DNA from: an uncultured Kiritimatiellota bacterium
GTDB lineage: Bacteria; Verrucomicrobiota; Kiritimatiellia; RFP12; UBA1067
Assembly: GCA_934643865.1 (NCBI GenBank)
Contig: CAKUCX010000012.1
Location: 5,910 to 69,909 of the forward strand
Reading direction: 5' to 3'
DNA length: 64,000 nt
A model generated the notes under the pieces. That model was not told where the DNA came from. It ran no database searches and saw only the letters and a program-made list of their open reading frames with translations. Shown here one piece after another: positions 26,457 through 34,115 of this stretch. Position 1 is the stretch's first letter. Every line of letters begins with the position of its first letter. The position numbers were made by a program, and so were the translations under genes.

Positions 26457-28295
26457 CTATTCAACGTCAAGCGCAAGCTTGAAGAACTTCCCCCCGCTGG
26501 CGGAGACCGACAAGGTCGTCGTCCACGTGCCATCGGCGTTTTGCTCCGAAGACGTGAAGGCGGGCATTTCCGCCGCCCAGGCTCTCTTCGGCGCGTCAAC
26601 CCGCTCGGCCCGTTTCACGACAAGTCCGCACCCGGCCGCAAGCGGACGACGGGAGGACAGGGTCAGCGTGTGCGTGGTCGTGCCCGGCACGAAGGAGGTG
26701 ATGCGGAAATCGAGATCCGCCGCGTCCTCGGTCGCCTCGAACCCCAGGATGTAGTTGACCGCATTCGCCTTCCCGTTCGCCGCAATCGCCTCGGGCCCCG
26801 TCACGGAAGACTGCCAGGCGGTATTCCAGTCCCGATAGTTCGCCTCGACCCACCGTTCATAGTCCGAAACGGGCGCGACATCCGCCACCGCGTCCACTTC
26901 GGGTTCCGAATAGCCAAAATCGCCATTGAATTCTCCGGTTTCCTTATCGTATTTCTTCCCCCAACGCCCACTGATGCGCACGTAGCGAAACCACTTGCGT
27001 CCCGCCGCATTCACGGGAAGGTCGAGCGTAGAGATGTCGTATCCCGTGCCGCCTGCGGATCCATTGTAGCGTTGGCAGACTTCCGCAAGCGTCAACCCCT
27101 CGAAATCGGCAAAACCGACTTTCGGATCAACGGGACGTGTCGCCAACGCCGCCCGCCCCCAGTAGAGGTTCCCGGAAAACAAGTTTGGATCCGGATTCAC
27201 GGGGTCATACTGGTAGCCGAGCGTTGGCATCGCACCGTCTGCAAAGGGACCGTTCGTGAATGCAACCCACGTCTTCCCATCCTGCGAAACTTCGACCAAT
27301 GCTTCTTCTTCGGCCCCCTTGCCGGAGAACTTAACTTTGGCAGGATCGTTGGTTTGCGAATAATAATCGTTGGAGGTTCCAACTCCAATTGAATTCCCAA
27401 ACACAATGAAATCGATTCCATACGGGTTCGCAGGATCGTCGATGACGTCGTGGTCGAATTCTATCGTCACGTAGCCGGGACCGTCCGGCTCGCCGGGCTC
27501 AACCTCATTTTCGCCGTAGCTTATGAGGGAAAAGAGTTCGTTTTCCATCCAGGCAGGGTTGTAGGGGTTGATCGGGCCACCCCATTCTCCCTCCATGTAC
27601 ATCGTGGGATGCCCTAAAACATTTTCGCGTCGGTTGAATTTCGGGTCTGTCGCCTCCGTGAAGGAAGCAACGACCTTATATCCATAAGGCGACTCGGCAA
27701 ACTCTGGTTGGCGCAGGACAGCTGGCACCTCCACCCAGTTGACTCCATATGGATTTCCATAGGAAAAAACGAACCAATCGTCGTTCAGGGGAACGATCTG
27801 GTCGGCGGACGAACCGCTTGAGGTCTGCTCCGACGTCGGGAACGTCGCGCCGTTCATCGGCCCGTAGAGGACCCACCAAGCGGAATAGGACTCCGAATCC
27901 TCTCGATGGGCCAGGGCCTCGACGTCCGAAGCCATCCCGTTCACGAGATCCCAGGCGGGATGGCAGTCGTTCACGTCGTAACCGAAGAAGTAGAGATCCC
28001 AAAGCGTTCCCATGCGCTGAACCCCCAACTTGAGGCGGGGGTCTTCGTGGGCGATGCGCCGCACCACTTCCAGAAGGTTCGTGCAGGTGCCGTTCCAGCG
28101 ATATCCCCAGACCTTTGCCGTCTCGTAGCCGACCCAGTCAACCACCACGCCGCAGCGGTTCGTCCCCTCGCCGATCCAGTAGTGGATGTCGTCGAAGGTC
28201 GAGACCAACTTGGAGGATTCGCCTGCCGCCGCCACGGAGGCGGCCCAAACCGTCGCGGCGGCCAGCAGGGCCGCCGCCCGTCCATACTTGTTCAT
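26457..28295 (-). CDS. Secreted surface protein controlled by a cobalamin riboswitch
   Basis: A 612-residue exported protein with signal peptide RAAALLAAATVWAASVAAAG (about 6-25). The mature N-terminus has FDDIHYWIGEGTNRCGVVVD and KVWGYRWNGTCTNLLEVVRR. A later region has GIDFIVFGNSIG and ALVEVSQDGKTW, and near 480 WFRYVRISGRWG. These blocks recall surface proteins encoded in Bacteroidota cobamide-uptake loci (recalled, not searched). No enzyme motif is seen. A cobalamin riboswitch sits in the leader, so binding or capture of cobamides at the surface is the leading hypothesis. Base composition is lower in GC than the neighbours (for example 27280-27620), suggesting transfer. ATG 28295 has GAAAGGACAAAAGG upstream. 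Confidence 0.72.
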   Translation of the reverse strand: MNKYGRAAALLAAATVWAASVAAAGESSKLVSTFDDIHYWIGEGTNRCGVVVDWVGYETAKVWGYRWNGTCTNLLEVVRRIAHEDPRLKLGVQRMGTLWDLYFFGYDVNDCHPAWDLVNGMASDVEALAHREDSESYSAWWVLYGPMNGATFPTSEQTSSGSSADQIVPLNDDWFVFSYGNPYGVNWVEVPAVLRQPEFAESPYGYKVVASFTEATDPKFNRRENVLGHPTMYMEGEWGGPINPYNPAWMENELFSLISYGENEVEPGEPDGPGYVTIEFDHDVIDDPANPYGIDFIVFGNSIGVGTSNDYYSQTNDPAKVKFSGKGAEEEALVEVSQDGKTWVAFTNGPFADGAMPTLGYQYDPVNPDPNLFSGNLYWGRAALATRPVDPKVGFADFEGLTLAEVCQRYNGSAGGTGYDISTLDLPVNAAGRKWFRYVRISGRWGKKYDKETGEFNGDFGYSEPEVDAVADVAPVSDYERWVEANYRDWNTAWQSSVTGPEAIAANGKANAVNYILGFEATEDAADLDFRITSFVPGTTTHTLTLSSRRPLAAGCGLVVKRAERVDAPKRAWAAEMPAFTSSEQNADGTWTTTLSVSASGGKFFKLALDVE

Positions 28296-28335
28296 GCCTT
28301 TTGTCCTTTCCCTCTTGCGCGAAGGGTTGGTGACT

Positions 28336-28480
28336 GCGAAGAGGAGCGTCTTCCGGCTGCGGACTTGACCTTCAGACCGCCCTTCGCGGGCCACCCGGCC
28401 CACTGGCTTGCGGTCTGTCGTATTCCTTCACGGCTGCGCGACAGCGCCCGATTTTCACGGGCTTCCGTTTCCCTCTTCGC
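28336..28480 (-). ncRNA. Cobalamin riboswitch
   Basis: Read on the minus strand. The outer stem is GCGAAGAGG (28480-28472) with CCTCTTCGC (28344-28336), a perfect 9 bp. The core AGCCCGTGAAAATCGGGC (28463-28446) followed by GCTGTCGCGCAGCCGTGA aligns almost base for base with the cobalamin core (AGCCGGTGCAAATCCGGC, GCTGCCCCCGCAACGGTAA as recalled). The B12-box-like AAGCCAGTGGGCC (28409-28397) lies inside a further perfect 8-bp stem, CAGACCGC with GCGGTCTG. A promoter ends 13 bases upstream, and the regulated ATG is 41 bases downstream. Confidence 0.9.
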
Positions 28481-28493
28481 AAAACAAAACCAA

Positions 28494-28522
28494 AGTATAC
28501 GCTTTCACCCCCATGCCGTCAA
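28494..28522 (-). promoter_or_regulatory. Promoter of the riboswitch transcript
   Basis: On the minus strand: TTGACG (28522-28517), a 17-base spacer and TATACT (28499-28494). Transcription should start near 28487, just before the riboswitch stem. Confidence 0.85.
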
Positions 28523-28570
28523 TCCACCCTTGCGTTTCTTGCCCTCAAGCGCGATTTCCCCGTATCATTA

Positions 28571-28579
28571 TGCTATACT
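28571..28579 (+). promoter_or_regulatory. Extended -10 promoter of the 28587 gene
   Basis: TGC plus TATACT (28574-28579); 7 bases before ATG 28587, so the mRNA is probably leaderless. No good -35 box. Confidence 0.7.
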
Positions 28580-28586
28580 GCGTGCC

Positions 28587-31500
28587 ATGAAGATTCTTCC
28601 CGTGCTCGTCCTTGCCCTTCTGGCCTTCCGCGCGGCGGCGGAGACGCCGGAGGACCTGCGCCGCCTCCGCGAAGAGGTGCGGCGCTTCGACCCCGCCGCC
28701 GCCCGGCTCGCCGTCGCCGACCTCGCGCGCAATCCCGTGTACGACGCGGCGACGCACCGCGCCGCCGTGGAGGCGCTTGCCGCGAAGCGCGACTGGGCGC
28801 TCGCGCATCTCGCCCCCACGTGTACCGCCGGCCGGGCCGAGGCCGTCGCCCTCGTCCAGGGTTTCCGTCGCGCCCTGCTCGCCAATCCCCTCCTCGACGC
28901 CGACCGCATCCTCTGCGTCCGCCGCCGCCTCGCAAATCCCGTCTGGCCCAGGGCCGACCGCCCCGGCGGCTCCGACTTCCCCTACGTCAAGCGCGGTCTC
29001 TCCCGTTCGCTGGGACTCCTCGGCCTCAATGCCCACAACCACATGGACCTCAAACGCACGGGCTTCACGAACGAGATCGCCGTCCTCTCCAACCTCCGCG
29101 CCACTCCCACCCTCTCGACCCTCTACCGTCCGCCGGGGACCGCGATCGTCCGCGACCTCGACCTCGACTTCGATGCCTCGCGCATCCTCTTCACGACCGA
29201 CACGGGCACGAACAACCTGCTCGGCGTGTACGAGGTGCAGGTCGGAAACGGCGCGGTCGCGCGGGTGTCGCCCGAGGACGGCGCCCACGACGTCCAGTGG
29301 TGGGACGCCTGCTATCTGCCGAACCCCGATCAGGTCGTCCTCCTCGGGACGGGCGCCTACCAGTTCCTGCCCTGCGAGGACGGCAACTTCCCGATGTGCG
29401 TCCTCTACCGCATCGACCGCAGGACGGGCGAAACGATCCAGCTCACCTTCGAGCAGGACAGCGACTACACCCCCACCGTCCTCAACGACGGCCGCGTCGT
29501 CTACACGCGCTGGGAGTATTCAGACCTCCAGCACTACTTCTCCCGCGAGCTCATGACGATGAACCCAGACGGCGTCGGACAGCTCGCCCTCTACGGGAGC
29601 GGTTCCTACTTCCCCACGTTCTTCTGCGGCGCGCGCGCGATTCCCGGCGAACCGCACCGCCTCGTCCTCATGGCGGGCGGGCACCACGGCCGCGCCGAAC
29701 ACGGCCGCCTGCTCCTCCTCGACCCCACGCGCGCCCGCCGCTACCCCGCCCGCTACGATCCGCCCGACCGCGAATGGGGGCCGCCCCTCCACACGTTCCG
29801 CCTCCCCGTCCAGACCCTCCCCGCCGCCGAGACGGGCTTCGTCCACGAGTTCCCCGGACGCGGCCAGCCCGTCGAAGGCGAGATCTGCGACCTCCTCGTG
29901 GACAACCAGTTCGCGCGCGGCAAGCCCTATTTCGCGCACCCCTGGCCGCTCGGCGGCAACTACTTCCTCGCGAGCGCGAAGACCTCCGAGGAGGGCCGCT
30001 TCGGCCTCTACCTCGTGGACATCTTCGACAACATGGTCCTCCTCGCCGAGGCGGACGACGGTGCGCTCTTCGAGCCCATCCTCTTCGCCCCCCGCACGCG
30101 CCCGCCCGTCATCCCCGACCGCCGCGTCAAGGGCGCGAAGACGTGCAGCGTCCACATCGCCGACATCTACACGGGCGAGGGCCTTGCGGGCGTGCCGCGC
30201 GGAACCGTCCGCAGGCTGCGCGTCGTCGCCTACCATTTCTGCTACCACAAGACGGGCGGACATGTCTCGATGGGCCTCGACGCCGCCGAGGCGGGATGGG
30301 ACGTGAAGCGCGTCCTCGGAACCGTCGATGTCGAGGCCGACGGCTCCGTCTGCTTCGAGATGCCCGCCAACACGCCCGTCACCCTCCAGCCCCTCGACGC
30401 AGACGGCGCGGCCGTGCAGCTCATGCGCTCCTGGACCGTCGGCATGCCCGGCGAGCGCGTCTCCTGCACGGGCTGCCACGAGGACACCCGCACGTCCGTC
30501 GCCACCGGCCGCCGCCTCGCCGACACAAAGCCCGTCCAGAAGATCGTCCCACCCGACGCCGACGGCCCGCGCCCCTGGGGCTTCGCGACGGAACTCCACC
30601 CCCACCTCGTCGCCTCCTGCACGTCCTGCCACGCCACGGCGCGCCCGCTCCCCGCCGCCGAATCGTTCCTCCTCCCTTCCTTCGCGACGCCCGCATCCGC
30701 CTACCGCGCCCTCCATCCCTACATCCGGCGCGGCGGCGCGGAGTCCGAACTGCAGACGCTTACGCCGCTCGAATTCCACGCCTCGACCTCGCCTCTCGTC
30801 CAGATGCTGAAGAAGGGCCACCACGGCGCACGCCTCTCCGAAGCAGGCTGGCGCCAGCTCTACACCTGGATCGACCTCAACGCGCCCTTTCGCGGCAAGT
30901 GGGCCCCCGCCGCCTTCCAGACTGACGCCTTCGCCGTCGGCTGCACGAACCAGATCGCCCGCCGCAAGGCCCTCGCCCGGGCCTACGCGAACCTCGACGA
31001 CGATCCCGAGGCCGACTTCGACCGCTACGCCGCCCTCGTCGCCACGCGCGGGCCGCTCCCCGCCGTGCCGCCACAGCCCGCACCGCCCCCCGTGCCGATC
31101 CCGCCCCCGCCCCCGCGCTGGCCCCTCTCGCGCCTGGAGGCCGCCGCCGCCCAGCTCGGCGCCATCCACGAACGCGCACCCGTCACGACCCGCACGCTTG
31201 TCCTCGACGCGGGGACGCACATGACCTTCCGCCGCATCCCGGCGGGGACCTACCTGATGGGTTCGACAAACGGCTGCCCCGACGAGGCGCCGCGCGTCGT
31301 CACGGTCGCGCGTCCGTTCTGGCTTTCGGAGATGGAGGTGGACAACGCGCAGTACCACGCCTTCGACCCCGCCCACGACTCCCGTTCGCAGGACCAGTAC
31401 GGCTTCGACCAGGTGATGCCCGGCCACGTCGGCAACCACCGCCGCCAGCCTGCCGTGCGCGTCTCGCGCGACGAGGCACAGGCCTTCTGCGCCTGGCTCT

Positions 31501-32030
31501 CGAAGACGTGCGGCGTCGCGGCGTCGCTTCCGACGGAGGAGGAATGGGAGTGGGCCGCACGCGCCGGCACGGCGACGCCGTTCCCCTGGGGCGGCCTCGA
31601 CGACGACTTCTCGAAGTTCGCGAACTTCGCAGACCGCACGGCGCGCTTCGCCTACTCGACGTGGGACGCCGCCGCCTGCATCCAGACGCGCCGCCCCTAC
31701 CGCCCCGAGCAGAACTACCCCCTCCATGCGGAACGCTTCGCGGACGACTGGTTCACGCTCAACTTCACCGGCCGCGCGAACTGCAACCCGTGGGGCCTCT
31801 ACGACATGCACGGCAACGCCGCCGAGTGGACCCGCACGACGACGCCCGACGGACGCGCCGTCGTGCGCGGAGGCAGCTTCGCCTCGCGCCCGAAGGACGC
31901 CACAAGTTCCTTCCGCCTCGTCTATTGGCCGTGGCAGAAGGTCTTCGACGTCGGCTTCCGCGTCCGGCTCGACGACGCGCGCGGCTCCCGACGCCCCCCC
32001 CCCTCCCCCCCCCCCCCGTGGCCGTCGTGA
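28587..32030 (+). CDS. Exported HZS-alpha-like / c-haem / formylglycine-generating-enzyme fusion protein
   Basis: A 1147-residue periplasmic multidomain protein with signal MKILPVLVLALLAFRAAAE. Residues about 130-560 form a propeller-like region resembling the hydrazine-synthase alpha subunit (recalled family): ARILFTTDTGTN-like SRILFTTDTGTNNLLGVYEV, then DNQFARGKPYFAHPWPLGGN. Two c-type haem sites follow: CTGCH (Cys627) and CTSCH (Cys678). A Pro-rich linker (about 825-845) leads to an FGE/SUMF1-type domain from about 878: FRRIPAGTYLMGSTNG, LPTEEEWEWAARAG, GLYDMHGNAAEWT and VVRGGSFASRP. Real hydrazine synthesis is very unlikely; similar proteins are scattered in PVC genomes. It may oxidise or bind an unknown substrate. 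The -10 box is 7 bases from the ATG. Confidence 0.75.
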   Translation: MKILPVLVLALLAFRAAAETPEDLRRLREEVRRFDPAAARLAVADLARNPVYDAATHRAAVEALAAKRDWALAHLAPTCTAGRAEAVALVQGFRRALLANPLLDADRILCVRRRLANPVWPRADRPGGSDFPYVKRGLSRSLGLLGLNAHNHMDLKRTGFTNEIAVLSNLRATPTLSTLYRPPGTAIVRDLDLDFDASRILFTTDTGTNNLLGVYEVQVGNGAVARVSPEDGAHDVQWWDACYLPNPDQVVLLGTGAYQFLPCEDGNFPMCVLYRIDRRTGETIQLTFEQDSDYTPTVLNDGRVVYTRWEYSDLQHYFSRELMTMNPDGVGQLALYGSGSYFPTFFCGARAIPGEPHRLVLMAGGHHGRAEHGRLLLLDPTRARRYPARYDPPDREWGPPLHTFRLPVQTLPAAETGFVHEFPGRGQPVEGEICDLLVDNQFARGKPYFAHPWPLGGNYFLASAKTSEEGRFGLYLVDIFDNMVLLAEADDGALFEPILFAPRTRPPVIPDRRVKGAKTCSVHIADIYTGEGLAGVPRGTVRRLRVVAYHFCYHKTGGHVSMGLDAAEAGWDVKRVLGTVDVEADGSVCFEMPANTPVTLQPLDADGAAVQLMRSWTVGMPGERVSCTGCHEDTRTSVATGRRLADTKPVQKIVPPDADGPRPWGFATELHPHLVASCTSCHATARPLPAAESFLLPSFATPASAYRALHPYIRRGGAESELQTLTPLEFHASTSPLVQMLKKGHHGARLSEAGWRQLYTWIDLNAPFRGKWAPAAFQTDAFAVGCTNQIARRKALARAYANLDDDPEADFDRYAALVATRGPLPAVPPQPAPPPVPIPPPPPRWPLSRLEAAAAQLGAIHERAPVTTRTLVLDAGTHMTFRRIPAGTYLMGSTNGCPDEAPRVVTVARPFWLSEMEVDNAQYHAFDPAHDSRSQDQYGFDQVMPGHVGNHRRQPAVRVSRDEAQAFCAWLSKTCGVAASLPTEEEWEWAARAGTATPFPWGGLDDDFSKFANFADRTARFAYSTWDAAACIQTRRPYRPEQNYPLHAERFADDWFTLNFTGRANCNPWGLYDMHGNAAEWTRTTTPDGRAVVRGGSFASRPKDATSSFRLVYWPWQKVFDVGFRVRLDDARGSRRPPPSPPPPWPS
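31994..32017 (+). repeat. C10-T-C13 homopolymer at the 3' end of the HZS-alpha-like gene
   Basis: Ten C (31994-32003), one T and thirteen C (32005-32017), encoding the PPPSPPPP tail just before the stop. Slippage would change or extend the C-terminus. It is also a place where assembly errors are likely. Confidence 0.9.
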
Positions 32031-32044
32031 CGGGGCAAGCCCTC

Positions 32045-32074
32045 TTGACAATCTGACTGGCCATCGGGTACACT
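32045..32074 (+). promoter_or_regulatory. Promoter of the GH50-like gene
   Basis: TTGACA (32045-32050), an 18-base spacer and TACACT (32069-32074). The leader is about 47 bases and ends in GAGGAGGATTGATTT. Confidence 0.8.
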
Positions 32075-32127
32075 GCCTTTCGTTTCGTTCAGGTCACGAA
32101 TGGGATGCCCGTGAGGAGGATTGATTT

Positions 32128-33936
32128 ATGAAATGGCGGTTGAAGAAGATAGGGGGCGCGGGAATGGCGTTGGCGGCGGTGGTCGGCGGCGCGATGGCCG
32201 GCAAGGCCACCAACGCACCCGACACGAGCGGCGTGGTGGCCGACGGCGGCTTCGTGCCGCGGCGCTACGACTGGCAGAAGGAGACGCCGTTTGCCGTGGT
32301 GGACTCCTTCTACTGCCCCGGCGACTTCGCCAGGCGCTCGAAGGCGTTCCCCGGCGTACACACGAACGCGCCGTGGCTCAAGCTCGCCACGAAGGACTTC
32401 CTGCCGTGCATCGACCGCTATGGGCAGTTCCGCCATCGCGACTGGCCCGGCAAGACCAGGACGGACGCCGACTTGAAGCGCGCCGCCGAGGCCGAGGCCG
32501 AGGATCTCGCCGCCCACCCCGGCCCGCGCGACCGCAACGCCTACGGCGGCTGGACGAAAGGCCCCCGGCTGAAGGCCACGGGGCGCTTCCGCGCCGAGAA
32601 GCTCGACGGCAAGTGGTGGCTCGTGGACCCCGAGGGCTGCCTGTTCTGGAGCTTCGGCCCCGTCCGGGTGACGCCCTCCTCGGCGATGACGCCCATGAAC
32701 GGCGACCCGGTCTCCTCCCGCAGGGGCGTGCCCCTGCCTGACCGCGACCCCCTCTTCGCGGAGCTGCCGCCCCCTCCCGGCCACGCCGGCGAGAACGCCT
32801 TCTCGAAGTTCTGGACCACGCGCGACGAACTCCTCTTCCCGTTCTACGCCAGCCGCGGCGAAACCCGCATCTACGACTTCTCCAGCGCCAACCTCTACCG
32901 CAAGTACGGCGAAGGGTACTACGAGACGTTCGCCGAGCTGGCCCATCGCCGCCTGCGCAGCTGGGGATGCAACACGATCGCCAACTCCTCCGACGTGAAG
33001 ATCTGCCTGATGGACCGCACTCCCTACGCGGAGCGCGTGGAGTGCCAGTCGCGCCCGATCGCCGCCAGCAAGGGGCACTGGTGGAAGTTCCGCGACCCGT
33101 GGGACGCCTCCTTCGCCGCCGGCGTGACCGCCGCGCTCAAGGCCCACGGCCGCGAGGCGCACGACAAGTGGTGCATCGGCTTCTTCGTGGACAACGAGGT
33201 GGACTGGGGCGCCTGGCCGCGCCAGCTGGCGGAGTGGACGCTGCGCTCGCCCGCCGACCAGCCCGCCAAGGTGGAGTTCGCGCGGTGGCTCAGGGCGAAG
33301 TACGCCGACGTCTCGAAGCTGAACGCCGCCTGGCAGACCTCCCACGCCGGCTGGGACGATCTGCTCCGCTCCACGTCCGTGCCGGGCGCCGCCGCCACTG
33401 GCGACCTTGAGGCGTTCACCGCCGCGATCTGCGACGAATACTTCCGCCGCACGCGTGCCGTCGTCAAGGCGTTCGACCCGGCGCTCATGTATCTCGGCTG
33501 CCGCTTCGCCGGCAGCGCGCGCCCGTGGGCGATCGCCGCCTGCGCGAAGTACTGCGACGTGGTGTCGTACAACATCTACGCCGAGTCGATTGCCGAGTGG
33601 CGGCTACCGCAGAATCTCGACGCGCCGGTGATGATCGGCGAGTTCCATTTCGGCGCCCCCGACCGCGGCCCCTTCGGCGTCGGCGTGCGGCAGGCGAAGG
33701 ACCAGGCCGACCGGGCGGTGAAGCTCGCCAAGTACGTCAGGAGCGCGCTCGCGAATCCGCAGGTCGTCGGCGTACACTGGCACCAGTTCTCCGACCAGGC
33801 GACGTCGGGACGCTTCGACGGCGAATACTTCCAGGTCGGCTGGACGGACATCTGCGACCGCCCCTACCCCGAGACGGTGAAGGCCCTCCGCGAGGTCGCC
33901 TACCCGCTCTACGAGACGCGCGCGGCGGCCCAGTAG
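32128..33936 (+). CDS. Secreted glycoside hydrolase, GH50 (beta-agarase)-like, clan GH-A
   Basis: A 602-residue exported enzyme with signal GAGMALAAVVGGAMAGKATN. The C-terminal (beta/alpha)8 barrel has LRSWGCNTIANSSDVKICLM, IGFFVDNEVDWG with the likely acid/base Glu357, and MIGEFHFGAPDRGPFG with the likely nucleophile Glu505. GVHWHQFSDQATSGRFDGE near 550 also matches GH50 enzymes (recalled). The N-terminal 170 residues would be the companion beta-domain. Agarose itself is not a required substrate: host-associated members may act on related galactans. It has a consensus promoter and a strong ribosome site (GAGGAGG). Confidence 0.72.
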   Translation: MKWRLKKIGGAGMALAAVVGGAMAGKATNAPDTSGVVADGGFVPRRYDWQKETPFAVVDSFYCPGDFARRSKAFPGVHTNAPWLKLATKDFLPCIDRYGQFRHRDWPGKTRTDADLKRAAEAEAEDLAAHPGPRDRNAYGGWTKGPRLKATGRFRAEKLDGKWWLVDPEGCLFWSFGPVRVTPSSAMTPMNGDPVSSRRGVPLPDRDPLFAELPPPPGHAGENAFSKFWTTRDELLFPFYASRGETRIYDFSSANLYRKYGEGYYETFAELAHRRLRSWGCNTIANSSDVKICLMDRTPYAERVECQSRPIAASKGHWWKFRDPWDASFAAGVTAALKAHGREAHDKWCIGFFVDNEVDWGAWPRQLAEWTLRSPADQPAKVEFARWLRAKYADVSKLNAAWQTSHAGWDDLLRSTSVPGAAATGDLEAFTAAICDEYFRRTRAVVKAFDPALMYLGCRFAGSARPWAIAACAKYCDVVSYNIYAESIAEWRLPQNLDAPVMIGEFHFGAPDRGPFGVGVRQAKDQADRAVKLAKYVRSALANPQVVGVHWHQFSDQATSGRFDGEYFQVGWTDICDRPYPETVKALREVAYPLYETRAAAQ

Positions 33937-34061
33937 CCCCGGCGCGGCCGGCAGGCTTCGATGTGTCCCTGCGTCTTGCGGGGCCGCAACATGGGACGTG
34001 ATGCTTCAGTAGGCGCGCCGGCGCGACCGGGCCGCCGTGCGCAACCGCGCGCATGTCCCGC

Positions 34062-34090
34062 TTGACAGGAACGGGAGAGGCGTCTATACT
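34062..34090 (+). promoter_or_regulatory. Promoter of the 34116 gene
   Basis: TTGACA (34062-34067), a 17-base spacer and TATACT (34085-34090). The leader of about 20 bases carries AAGGAG. Confidence 0.87.
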
Positions 34091-34115
34091 TTCATTCGAA
34101 AGCAAGGAGTGTGCG

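Noticed and set aside
28587..32030. A true hydrazine synthase
   Set aside because: Only the alpha-like part is present, with no beta or gamma subunit, no hydrazine dehydrogenase and an added FGE domain. The resemblance is at fold level.
33937..34061. A small RNA or gene between the GH50-like and beta-strand-repeat genes
   Set aside because: No promoter, terminator or conserved coding pattern is visible there.
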